From Oscillospiraceae bacterium (lineage in GTDB: Bacteria > Bacillota > Clostridia > Oscillospirales > Oscillospiraceae), in the NCBI GenBank assembly GCA_902785905.1, contig CADAAM010000048.1, positions 1-58,101 on the forward strand: a stretch of DNA of 58,101 nucleotides, read 5' to 3'. The notes beneath the pieces were generated by a model. It searched no databases and was not told where the DNA came from. It worked only from the letters and a program-made list of their open reading frames with translations. The translations under genes were made by a program, and so were the position numbers. Of the stretch, positions 1 through 7,465 are shown piece after piece (the first letter of the stretch is position 1; each line of letters begins with the position of its first letter).

Positions 1-21
1 ACTCACAATGGAGGGAACAAC

Positions 22-2127
22 ATGCTGCGTCACCGTATTTCAGATCTGGACATCTACCTCTTCGGAAGAGGAACGCATTACACCGTTTACGAAAAGCTCG
101 GCGCGCATCCGGCCTCGGAGAACGGGAAAGACGGCGTCTACTTTGCCGTGTGGGCCCCGAACGCCCGCTCGGTCAGCGTGGTGGGCGACTTCAACGGCTG
201 GACGCCGGGGCGGGACTGGATGCAGCCGCTCGAGGAATCCGGGATCTTCGACCTGTTCATCCCCGGGCTCGGCCCGCATACGCTGTACAAGTTCGCCGTG
301 GAAACGCAGAAAGGCGACATTCTCTTCAAGGCCGACCCCTACGGCAACCAGTGCCAGCTGCGTCCGGAAACCGCCTCCGTCGTGGCGGATCTCTCGTCTT
401 ATGTCTGGCAGGACGAGAGCTGGATGGGCTCCCGCACGGAGAACGATCCCAAGAAGCGCCCGCTGTCCATCTACGAGGTACATCTCGGCTCCTGGAAAAA
501 GGATGAGAGCGGGGCAAACTGCGGCTTCCGCAAGTACCGCGATCTTGCTCCGGAGCTGGCGGACTACGTCAACTACATGGGCTACACCCATGTGGAACTG
601 ATGGGCATTGCGGAGCATCCCTTCGACGGTTCCTGGGGCTACCAGGTCACCGGCTACTATGCCCCGACCGCTCGCTACGGCGACGCGGAGGACTTCATGT
701 ATCTGGTGGATTATCTGCACCAGCACGGCATCGGCGTGATTTTGGACTGGGTTCCGGCCCACTTCCCGCGCGACGCCTACGGCCTGGCCCGCTTCGACGG
801 CTACGCCGAGTATGAGCACGCCGACCCCCGCCAGGGCGAGCATCCCGACTGGGGCACCTATATCTTCAATTACCAGCGCCCGCAGGTCAAAAACTTCCTG
901 ATCGCAAACGCTCTCTTCTGGCTGGAGAAGTTCCATGTGGACGGCCTGCGCGTGGACGCCGTGGCCTCCATGCTCTACCTTGACTACGGCAAGAAGGACG
1001 GCCAGTGGGTCGCAAACGCCGACGGCGGCAACATCAACTACGACGCCATTGAGTTTCTCAAGCACCTCAACTCCATCGTCGGTCAGCGCGTGCCCGGCGC
1101 GATGGTCATTGCGGAGGAGTCCACCGCCTTCCCGATGGTGTCCAGACCGCCCGAGGACGGCGGCCTCGGCTTCACCTTCAAGTGGAACATGGGCTGGATG
1201 CACGACGTTCTGGAATACCTCAAGACCGACCCCTATCTGCGCAAATACAACCACAACAACGTGACCTTCAGCTTCACCTACGCCTTCAGCGAAAACTACG
1301 TCCTCCCCTTCTCCCATGACGAGGTCGTGCATCTCAAGTGCTCCATGATCAACAAGATGCCCGGCGACATGGACGCCAAGTTTGGTAACCTCCGCCTGGC
1401 CTACGGTCTGATGATGGCTCACCCCGGCAAGAAGCTCCTGTTCATGGGCCAGGATTTTGCCCAGCTCCGGGAGTGGAGCGAGGAGCGCAGCCTCGACTGG
1501 TACCTGCTGGACAACGAGCCGGCGCACCGCGCGCTCAACAACTACACGCGCGCCCTGCTGGAGATGTACCGCAGCTATCCGTCCCTTTATGAAAACGACT
1601 GCGAGAGCGTCGGCTTTGAGTGGATCAACGGCGCGGACGCCGACCACAACATGCTCAGCTTCTGCCGCATCAGCACCGACCACAAGAAGTGCCTGCTCTT
1701 CCACTTCAACTTCTCCCCCGTGCCCTATCCGAAGCACCGCATCGGCGCGCTGTGCGGAGGGACTTATCGCCAGGTTCTCAACAGTGACGACGCCGTTTTC
1801 GGCGGCACCGGGAACTACCCCTCCCGCAACGTCAAAGCCGATCCCATCCCCTGGGATAACAAGGAATACTCTGTGGAGTTTGACGTGCCGCCCTACTCCG
1901 TGACGGCCTTTGCTTTCAACTGGGTGCAGCCGAAGAGCGCTTCCGTCGAGAAGACCGCGCCGAAAAAGAGGACGGTCAAGGCCGTCGCTCCGAAGAAGGC
2001 GGCCACGAAAGCCGAACTCCGCGCCGCGAAGAAGGCTGAGGAGGAAAAGAAACTGGCGGCCATCCTCAAGGCGGTCAAAAAGAGCGGCAGATCCTACGAC
2101 GAAATCATGGCGTTTTTGGAGTCATAA
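22..2127 (+). CDS. glgB: 1,4-alpha-glucan branching enzyme with a Lys/Ala-rich tail
   Basis: Introduces alpha-1,6 branches into glycogen in the cytoplasm. A GGAGGG ribosome binding site precedes the ATG. The N-terminal CBM48-like beta domain (about residues 20-120) is followed by a GH13 barrel with the expected catalytic residues: Asp in GLRVDAV (near 310), Glu in IAEEST (near 364) and Asp in SHDEVV (near 432). The family is normally 630-660 residues. This protein has 701 because of an added tail from about residue 640, rich in Lys and Ala, that ends in a short helical segment (SYDEIMAFLES). The tail resembles a histone H1-like or nucleoid-type basic tail, and its role is unknown. The upstream gene lies outside the window. 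malQ near 23.4 kb would act in the same glycogen/maltodextrin pathway but is not in this operon. Confidence 0.95.
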   Translation: MLRHRISDLDIYLFGRGTHYTVYEKLGAHPASENGKDGVYFAVWAPNARSVSVVGDFNGWTPGRDWMQPLEESGIFDLFIPGLGPHTLYKFAVETQKGDILFKADPYGNQCQLRPETASVVADLSSYVWQDESWMGSRTENDPKKRPLSIYEVHLGSWKKDESGANCGFRKYRDLAPELADYVNYMGYTHVELMGIAEHPFDGSWGYQVTGYYAPTARYGDAEDFMYLVDYLHQHGIGVILDWVPAHFPRDAYGLARFDGYAEYEHADPRQGEHPDWGTYIFNYQRPQVKNFLIANALFWLEKFHVDGLRVDAVASMLYLDYGKKDGQWVANADGGNINYDAIEFLKHLNSIVGQRVPGAMVIAEESTAFPMVSRPPEDGGLGFTFKWNMGWMHDVLEYLKTDPYLRKYNHNNVTFSFTYAFSENYVLPFSHDEVVHLKCSMINKMPGDMDAKFGNLRLAYGLMMAHPGKKLLFMGQDFAQLREWSEERSLDWYLLDNEPAHRALNNYTRALLEMYRSYPSLYENDCESVGFEWINGADADHNMLSFCRISTDHKKCLLFHFNFSPVPYPKHRIGALCGGTYRQVLNSDDAVFGGTGNYPSRNVKADPIPWDNKEYSVEFDVPPYSVTAFAFNWVQPKSASVEKTAPKKRTVKAVAPKKAATKAELRAAKKAEEEKKLAAILKAVKKSGRSYDEIMAFLES

Positions 2128-2161
2128 GCCGCGCTTCCTCCCGCTGAATTGAAAACAGACG

Positions 2162-2196
2162 CCGCCCCGGGCAATTGCCCGGGGCGGTAGTTTTTG
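2162..2196 (+). terminator. Rho-independent terminator after glgB
   Basis: A perfect GC-rich palindrome (CCGCCCCGGGC / GCCCGGGGCGG around AATT, 2162-2187) is followed by TAGTTTTTG, 35 bases after the glgB stop codon. Confidence 0.85.
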
Positions 2197-2212
2197 CTGT
2201 TTGTTTTTTATA

Positions 2213-2360
2213 CCGGTCTCCCATAAAACGGCTTAAAGCCGTTTTATAGCGCCAACGGCGCGTCGGAGACCTGTGAGACGTGTTTTGTGCCCAAGGGCAC
2301 AAAACTGGCAGCGCGCTTTGCGCGATGCCTTTTCGTTAAAACGAGCCGTTATAACGAAAA
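2213..2360. repeat. Cluster of nested palindromes between glgB and sdaAA
   Basis: The stretch is almost entirely self-complementary. A GGTCTCC/GGAGACC stem (2215-2221 with 2265-2271) encloses two hairpins, 2223-2247 (10-bp arms) and 2249-2261. It is followed by a perfect GTTTTGTGCCC/GGGCACAAAAC hairpin (2282-2305), a small CGCG hairpin near 2312-2324, and TTTTCGTT/AACGAAAA (2330-2360). The last hairpin lies just beyond the sdaAA stop and may terminate the leftward operon. No coding sequence is supported here. Confidence 0.75.
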
Positions 2361-2366
2361 ACAGTA

Positions 2367-3248
2367 TTACTTCCCGAAGACCTGCTTGCGCAGCTTAACG
2401 CCTGTCGGGGTGGTGGCAAGGCCGCCGCCCGCCGTCTCCTTGAGGGCGGCAGGCAGGGCGTTGCCGACCTCGCGCATGGCGTCGACGCACTCGTCCACGG
2501 GGATTTTCGGCCCCACGCCCGCGAGGGCGAGGTCCGCGCTGGAAAAAGCGATCATCAGGCCCGAGACGTTGCGCTTGATGCAGGGGATCTCCACGAGGCC
2601 CGCCACGGGGTCGCAGACCAGGCCGAGCTGGTTTGCGATCGCGATGGCGCAGGCGTCGCCGCACTGGGAGGGCGTTCCGCCCATCACCTCGACCAGCGAG
2701 GCCGCCGCCATCCCGGCGGCGCTGCCGCACTCGGCCTGGCAGCCGCCCTGGGCGCCCGCAATGCTGGAATTGGCCGCGATGACCATGCCGAAGGCGCCGG
2801 CGGTGAAGATGGACATGACGATGTCCCGCTCCGGGATACCGCGATCCTCATGCAGGGAGACGAGGCAGCCGGGAAGGATGCCGCAGCTTCCCGCCGTCGG
2901 GGCGGCGACAATGCGGCCCATGGCGGCGTTGCAGCCCGCCACGGCCAGAGCGCGGGCGATGGCCTTCGACAGGAAATCTCCGCAGAGGCCGCCGTTGGTG
3001 CTCTCGGCGTATTGCTTCATCAGATAGCCCTCGCCGCCGGTGAGGCCGGACATGGAGCGCAGGTCCTTCTTCTGACCCTCCGCGACGGATTCGCGCATGA
3101 CCTCAAAGCTCCTGCGCATGCGCTCGTAAATCTCCTCGGGGGTCTGCTCCATAGCCTCCGCCTGGTCGAGCATGACAAGCTCGCTGATTTTGAGGCCGCG
3201 CTCCTCGGCGGCACTCACAAGCTCCTGGATGGATTGATATTTCAGCAT
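2367..3248 (-). CDS. sdaAA: L-serine dehydratase, iron-sulfur-dependent, alpha subunit
   Basis: Catalytic subunit of the two-subunit [4Fe-4S] serine dehydratase, which converts L-serine to pyruvate and ammonia. The 293-residue length is normal for the alpha subunit. Visible family signatures are SGLTGGEGYLMKQYAES, AAPTAGSCGILPGCLVSL and a C-terminal region with the conserved cysteines CDPVAGLVEIPC that hold the cluster. The ATG is preceded by a GGAGGGGAGGA ribosome binding site. It is the last gene of a leftward operon: symporter, sdaAB, sdaAA. Serine would be imported by the symporter and deaminated to feed pyruvate fermentation. The enzyme is oxygen-sensitive, which fits an anaerobe. Confidence 0.95.
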   Translation of the reverse strand: MLKYQSIQELVSAAEERGLKISELVMLDQAEAMEQTPEEIYERMRRSFEVMRESVAEGQKKDLRSMSGLTGGEGYLMKQYAESTNGGLCGDFLSKAIARALAVAGCNAAMGRIVAAPTAGSCGILPGCLVSLHEDRGIPERDIVMSIFTAGAFGMVIAANSSIAGAQGGCQAECGSAAGMAAASLVEVMGGTPSQCGDACAIAIANQLGLVCDPVAGLVEIPCIKRNVSGLMIAFSSADLALAGVGPKIPVDECVDAMREVGNALPAALKETAGGGLATTPTGVKLRKQVFGK

Positions 3249-3264
3249 ACTGCGTCCTCCCCTC

Positions 3265-3933
3265 CTACAGCCGCCGGATCAGCATGGCGTTTGTGACATG
3301 GTCCAGCTTGCGCACGTCCTCGATCAGGGTCTCCGGGGGCATGTTGTCGATCTCGATGGTCATGATGGCGTTGCCGCCGCGCTGCTCACGCGAGAGGTGG
3401 AAGTTGCAGATGTTCAGATCGGCGTACTCCCAGCGCATCAGGGTCGTGACCGCGGCGATGACGCCGGGACGGTCCAGGTGCATGACCAGCAGGGTATTGC
3501 TCTCGCCGCTGAAATCCACCTTCATGCCGTTGATGAGGTCGACACGGATGTTGCCGCCGCCGACGCTGGCCGCCTGGGCCGAGCCGGTCGAGCCGTCGGC
3601 CAGGGTGTAGGTGATGCGGGCGGTGTTGGGGTGCGCGCCGGGGATGTCCCTCTTGATAAACTCGTAGCTGATCCCGCGCTCCTTTGCGATCTCAAGCGCG
3701 TCGCGGATCTCCGCCGAGTCGCTGCGAAAGCCCATGATCCCGGCCAGCAAAGCGCGGTCCGTGCCGTGGCCGCGATAGGTCTGGGCGAAGGAGCCGGAGA
3801 GGACGATCTCCAGCTTTTCCGGGGTCTGCCCGTCCATCAGCTTGTTGACCACACGGCCGATGCGCACGGCCCCCGCGGTGTGGGAGCTGGACGGGCCGAT
3901 CATCACAGGGCCGATAATATCAAATACGTTCAT
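3265..3933 (-). CDS. sdaAB: L-serine dehydratase, iron-sulfur-dependent, beta subunit
   Basis: Regulatory/structural partner of SdaAA. The protein (222 residues) opens with the family signature DIIGPVMIGPSSSHTAGAVRIGR and ends with an ACT domain (about residues 145-222, including VMHLDRPGVIAAVTTLM), which usually senses an amino acid. I place the start at the ATG at 3933 (MNVFDIIGP) because GGGAG lies 8 bases upstream. A longer frame up to 3954 adds seven residues without family support. The gene is 16 bases upstream of sdaAA and 21 bases downstream of the symporter gene, so co-transcription is expected. Confidence 0.93.
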   Translation of the reverse strand: MNVFDIIGPVMIGPSSSHTAGAVRIGRVVNKLMDGQTPEKLEIVLSGSFAQTYRGHGTDRALLAGIMGFRSDSAEIRDALEIAKERGISYEFIKRDIPGAHPNTARITYTLADGSTGSAQAASVGGGNIRVDLINGMKVDFSGESNTLLVMHLDRPGVIAAVTTLMRWEYADLNICNFHLSREQRGGNAIMTIEIDNMPPETLIEDVRKLDHVTNAMLIRRL

Positions 3934-3954
3934 AGGTACTCCCTTGCAGAACAC

Positions 3955-5154
3955 TCAGGCCTTGATCCACTTGTTGTAGATCTTGTCGATAATGACGCCG
4001 ATGGCGTTGTCGCCGGAGACGTTGCAGGCGGTGCCGAAGGAGTCCTGCGTGATGTAGAGGGCGACCATGATCGCGCAGATCGGGCCGTTGGGATCACCGG
4101 CCTCCTGGCCGAAGATCATGTACAGGAAGGGCAGGGCTGTCATGATGGAGCCGCCGGGCGCACCGGGCGAGGCGACCATCGCGACGCCGAGGGTCATGAT
4201 GAAGGGGATGACCGTGCTGAGGGAGATAGGCAGCTGATTCATCAGGCACACGGCCGTTGCGCAGGCGGTGATGGTGATCATGGAGCCGCACATGTGGATG
4301 TTGGCGCACAGGGGAACCACAAAGTTGCGGATCTCCTCGCACACGCCGTCGGCCTCGGCGCACTGGAGGTTGACGGGGATGGTGGCGGCGGAGGACTGGG
4401 TGCCCAGGGCGGTGGTGTAGCCGGGGATCTGGTTCTTGATGAGCTTGAAGGGGTTCTTGCCGCTTATAGAGCCGGCGACCAGGAACTGGAGCACAATGAA
4501 GATCAGGTGCATGATGATGACGGTGAGGAAGACCTTCCACAGGATGCTCAGGATGGTGAAGGTCTTGCCGGAGTAGGTCATGTCAACGAAGGTACCGCAG
4601 ATGAAGAGGGGCAGCAGGGGGACAATGACCGTGTTGAGCACGGCGTCAACGATGCCGCTGAAATCCTTCATGGCGTTGTAGAGGGTCATGCCGATGGTCT
4701 TGCCCTTCATGGCGGACAGGCACAGGCCGAGAATGAAGGCCAGGACGACCGCGGAGAGCGTGTCGAGCACGGGAGGAATGGCGAGGGAGAAGTAGCTGTC
4801 GACGCTGTTGCCGGCGGTGGCGGCGATCTTCTCAAGCGCCTCGGCATTCATGAAGCTGGGGAAGAGATTGCTGGAAACGATAAAGGAACAGGTGCCGCCG
4901 ATCAGAGTGGAGGCGTAGGCGATGGCGACCGTGATAAGCAGCAGCTTGCCTGCGCCCTGGCTGAGATCCGCAATGCCCATGGTGACAAAGGCGAGAATCA
5001 GCAGGGGGATGACGAACTTGAGGAAGGTGCCGAAGAGGCTGGACGCTGTGACGATGATGCGGCAGAACCACAGGGGGGTGTACAGTCCGATCAGGATGCC
5101 CAAAATGATTGCGATAATGAGTTTGGGTACGAGACCGATCTTTGCTTTTTTCAT
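3955..5154 (-). CDS. Dicarboxylate/amino acid:cation symporter (SDF/DAACS family), probable serine uptake
   Basis: A 399-residue, very hydrophobic protein with the sodium:dicarboxylate symporter fold. Hallmarks include the serine-rich re-entrant loop near LGTQSSAATIPVNL, the conserved NIHMCGSMI segment on TM7 (normally NMDGT-like), the second loop ASPGAPGGSIM, and QDSFGTACNVSGDNA, whose Asp/Asn contact substrate and cation. The family carries glutamate, aspartate, serine or threonine. Substrate cannot be read from sequence, but being first in an operon with serine dehydratase points to serine/threonine import. The ATG has AGGAGT 8 bases upstream. The mRNA leader carries a long structured element (5181-5328), so expression is probably controlled at RNA level. 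Confidence 0.88.
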   Translation of the reverse strand: MKKAKIGLVPKLIIAIILGILIGLYTPLWFCRIIVTASSLFGTFLKFVIPLLILAFVTMGIADLSQGAGKLLLITVAIAYASTLIGGTCSFIVSSNLFPSFMNAEALEKIAATAGNSVDSYFSLAIPPVLDTLSAVVLAFILGLCLSAMKGKTIGMTLYNAMKDFSGIVDAVLNTVIVPLLPLFICGTFVDMTYSGKTFTILSILWKVFLTVIIMHLIFIVLQFLVAGSISGKNPFKLIKNQIPGYTTALGTQSSAATIPVNLQCAEADGVCEEIRNFVVPLCANIHMCGSMITITACATAVCLMNQLPISLSTVIPFIMTLGVAMVASPGAPGGSIMTALPFLYMIFGQEAGDPNGPICAIMVALYITQDSFGTACNVSGDNAIGVIIDKIYNKWIKA

Positions 5155-5180
5155 GTCTGACTCCTATTCTTTCTCTCTTT

Positions 5181-5328
5181 GGGGTTTCATACTATCCCCT
5201 AATAGAAACAGCAAAATCTTTCCGGCAGAATTTGTGCCATACTGCGTTGCCTTCCTTGACCATATATCTCCATTATGCTCTGCGGAAGAAATCTAATTGC
5301 ACTTTCTATCAGGGAATAGTATAACCCC
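5181..5328 (-). ncRNA. Candidate structured cis-regulatory RNA, copy 1 (leader of the serine operon)
   Basis: Read leftward, the ends of this segment pair over 20 consecutive positions (ATAC...GATAGAAA with TTTCTATTA...GTAT) and extend further through GGGGTT/AAACCCC. Inside lies a smaller helix (CTTCC/GGAAG) capped by a conserved loop containing GCAGAGCATAATGGA and GGTCAAG, then AACGCAG and TGCCGGAA. A second copy with the same layout and conserved loops lies at 49270-49434. Helix bases differ between the copies while pairing is kept. It starts about 35 bases after a sigma-70-type promoter and ends about 26 bases before the symporter start codon. I do not recognise a named riboswitch class; no T-box, SAM, glycine, lysine or THF core is visible. 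Confidence 0.7.
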
Positions 5329-5364
5329 GTAAATATTACCGCGAGTTTCCCCGCGGCATGTTGT

Positions 5365-5393
5365 AATATATACCAAATCATCGTTAAAATCAA
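5365..5393 (-). promoter_or_regulatory. Probable promoter of the symporter-sdaAB-sdaAA operon
   Basis: On the minus strand TTGATT (5393-5388), a 17-base spacer and TATATT (5370-5365). It would start transcription near 5358, just upstream of the structured leader. Confidence 0.6.
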
Positions 5394-5538
5394 GCCCCTT
5401 CCTTTGTCAAAATTGTCTCAGCTTTTTGCCGAACCCTTTCTTTTCAGTACAGCCCGGATTTTTGCGCACATTAGGCTTGCGCACACGGAAAAGGCGTGAT
5501 ACTCTCATATACAGAAAGAATTTGCGGGAGGGAAAGAT

Positions 5539-6210
5539 ATGGATCTGGAGCTGTTCAAGCAGGCGATGGTCAAGGTACTGGGCGGTATGCTGCTGGTGGG
5601 GCTGCTGCTCTTTCTTCCGGCGGGAAGCCTTCATTACTGGCAGGCTTGGCTGCTGATGGGCGTGCTGTTCGTCCCGATGCTGGCCGCGGGCTTTGTGATG
5701 CTGTTCAAGAGCCCGGAGCTTCTGCGAAAGCGGCTGAGTGCGAAGGAGGAGCAGGGCGAACAGCGGACCGTCGTCGCGCTGAGCGGGCTGCTGTTCATCG
5801 CGGCCTTTGTCCTGGCCGGGCTGAACCGGCGCTTCGGCTGGCTGATCCTGCCGGGTGCGGTCTCCTGGGCGGCGGCGCTTGTGTTCCTGCTTGGCTATGC
5901 CCTGTACGCGGAGGTCTTGAGGGAAAACGTCTGGCTCTCCCGCACGGTCGAGGTGCAGGAGGGGCAGAAGATTATCGACACAGGGCTCTACGGTCTTGTG
6001 CGCCACCCGATGTATATGAGCACGCTGCTGCTCTTTCTCTCGATGCCGCTGATCCTGGGCTCGCTGTATTCCTTCATCCTCATGCTGCTCTACATTCCGA
6101 TCATCGCCAAACGCATCCGGAACGAGGAGCAGGTGCTGGAGCAGGGTCTCGCGGGCTACGCTGACTACAAGCGCCGCGTGAGATACCGGATCATTCCCTT
6201 TGTGTGGTAA
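5539..6210 (+). CDS. Isoprenylcysteine carboxyl methyltransferase-family membrane protein
   Basis: A 223-residue polytopic membrane protein of the ICMT/PEMT-like family, members of which use S-adenosylmethionine to methylate lipids or other substrates at the membrane. Four to five hydrophobic segments are visible, including a first helix from about residue 12. The family core GLYGLVRHPMYMSTLL (near 150-165) supplies the conserved RHP and nearby Tyr/Gly residues, and a C-terminal RIRNEEQVLEQ...YKRRVRYRIIP segment carries the usual E-x(n)-Y-R pattern. The start ATG follows GGGAGG by 6 bases. Substrate is unknown. The gene stands alone, convergent with the flavoprotein operon and separated from it by a strong hairpin. 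Confidence 0.8.
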   Translation: MDLELFKQAMVKVLGGMLLVGLLLFLPAGSLHYWQAWLLMGVLFVPMLAAGFVMLFKSPELLRKRLSAKEEQGEQRTVVALSGLLFIAAFVLAGLNRRFGWLILPGAVSWAAALVFLLGYALYAEVLRENVWLSRTVEVQEGQKIIDTGLYGLVRHPMYMSTLLLFLSMPLILGSLYSFILMLLYIPIIAKRIRNEEQVLEQGLAGYADYKRRVRYRIIPFVW

Positions 6211-6213
6211 TTG

Positions 6214-6250
6214 TTTGGGCGGATACGTACCGTGTACGTATCCGCCCAAA
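6214..6250. terminator. Bidirectional hairpin terminator
   Basis: A perfect 17-bp stem (TTTGGGCGGATACGTAC and its complement) with a 3-base loop sits between two convergent genes. The T-run is short in both directions, so termination is likely but not strong on sequence grounds. Confidence 0.65.
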
Positions 6251-6271
6251 GGCTGTTTATCTCGTTTTTGA

Positions 6272-7465
6272 TCACATGATGGGGATCTTGATCTTGAGGT
6301 CGGTGAGGGGCCAGGAGGAGCAGGCGTGGAACCAGCCCATCTCCTTGTCCATCATGCGGCGTCCGTCGCCCACGGGGGAGACGAAAATCTCGCCCTCGAG
6401 CAGGTGGCTGCGGCAGAAGCCGCACTCGCCGTTGCGGCAGTGGGTGTCGATGGGGATGGCGGCGCGCTCCAGGGCGACGGCCACGGGCTCGCTGGCCTTG
6501 GCGTCGATGACGTCCTCGTGGATGCCGCGCACGACCGTGATCTTGAAGGTCTTGGTCTCGGTGCCCTTGGGGTAACCCGGCAGGGTGGAGACGTCGGCGG
6601 GGTTGTTGACCACGTCATGGCGGAAGCGGCGCACGGGCACGCCCATGTCGTCCAGGGCTTTCTTGACGAAGCGGAACATCGGCAGGGGGCCGCAGAACAT
6701 GTAGGTGCAGTCGGGCGTGGAGTACTTCTCGATGATCTCACGGGTGATAAAGCCCTTCTCCCCTTCCCAGTCGGGCTCATCCGAGAGGACGTGGACGACC
6801 TTCACGTCGGGGCAGTCGGCCTCGATTTTGGCGAGCTCGTCTTTCAGGACGATGTCGTTTGCCTTGACGGAGCCGTAGAGGATGGTGAGCTTGACGCCCT
6901 TCATCTTGCCGTAGGCGATCTCCTTGGCCATGGAGTGAAACGGCGTGATGCCCGAGCCGCCGGCCAGGGCCACGAGCTCTCTGGAATCGCGCAGGGGCTC
7001 CCAGTAGAAGAAGCCGAAGGGCAGCGCGCCCTCGAGAATGTCGCCGATCTTCACGTTCTCAAAGAGATAATCGGGGACGAGGTAGGGCACATTGCGGCGG
7101 ACGGTGATCTCGAAGAAGGGATTCTCCCCTCTCGCCTCGAAGGGGGCGGAGGAGATGGTGTAGGGCCTCGAGAGCAGGCTGTCGCCGATCTTGAGACGGA
7201 AGTTCACATACTGACCGCTCTGAAACGGGGGGATGTGCCCGTCAGCGGACTCAAAACGGAAGACGCGGGAGGAGAGGGACGCCTCGCGGATGCTCACGAC
7301 CTTGAAGAGCATATGCTCGGGGTGCAGGAGATCGGCAAGCTCGCGGATGGGGTCCTTGGGATCGGGGATGGGAGAGCCCTTGGCGAAGTTCTCCTCACGG
7401 AGCTTGACGACGCGGGATGCGCCGCCTACGTCCTGCAGAAAGCCTTTGACCTTGATGCTGCTCAT
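6272..7465 (-). CDS. Flavin/2Fe-2S NAD(P)H oxidoreductase (ferredoxin reductase-type electron donor)
   Basis: A 397-residue electron-transfer protein with three parts. An N-terminal extension (1-50) is followed by an FNR-type FAD domain (about 50-160, with RPYTISS) and an NAD(P)-binding domain (GGSGITPFH near 168, YMFCGPLPMF near 270). A C-terminal plant-type [2Fe-2S] ferredoxin domain has CRNGECGFC near 343 and the fourth Cys near 381. This layout is that of class IA/phenol-hydroxylase-type reductases, which pass electrons from NAD(P)H through FAD and the iron-sulfur centre to a partner enzyme. Its start codon overlaps the stop of the CrtI-like gene (ATGA), so the two are translationally coupled. 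I infer that it supplies electrons to one or both upstream flavoproteins. Confidence 0.88.
   Translation of the reverse strand: MSSIKVKGFLQDVGGASRVVKLREENFAKGSPIPDPKDPIRELADLLHPEHMLFKVVSIREASLSSRVFRFESADGHIPPFQSGQYVNFRLKIGDSLLSRPYTISSAPFEARGENPFFEITVRRNVPYLVPDYLFENVKIGDILEGALPFGFFYWEPLRDSRELVALAGGSGITPFHSMAKEIAYGKMKGVKLTILYGSVKANDIVLKDELAKIEADCPDVKVVHVLSDEPDWEGEKGFITREIIEKYSTPDCTYMFCGPLPMFRFVKKALDDMGVPVRRFRHDVVNNPADVSTLPGYPKGTETKTFKITVVRGIHEDVIDAKASEPVAVALERAAIPIDTHCRNGECGFCRSHLLEGEIFVSPVGDGRRMMDKEMGWFHACSSWPLTDLKIKIPIM

Noticed and set aside
3298-5160. A 620-residue rightward open frame
   Set aside because: It lies antisense to the symporter and sdaAB, has low-complexity Gly/Asp/His-rich composition and no motif; it is an artefact of GC-rich third positions.
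5181-5328. T-box or amino-acid riboswitch of a known class
   Set aside because: No T-box antiterminator bulge, specifier loop or lysine/glycine core could be found by eye; the element remains unassigned.
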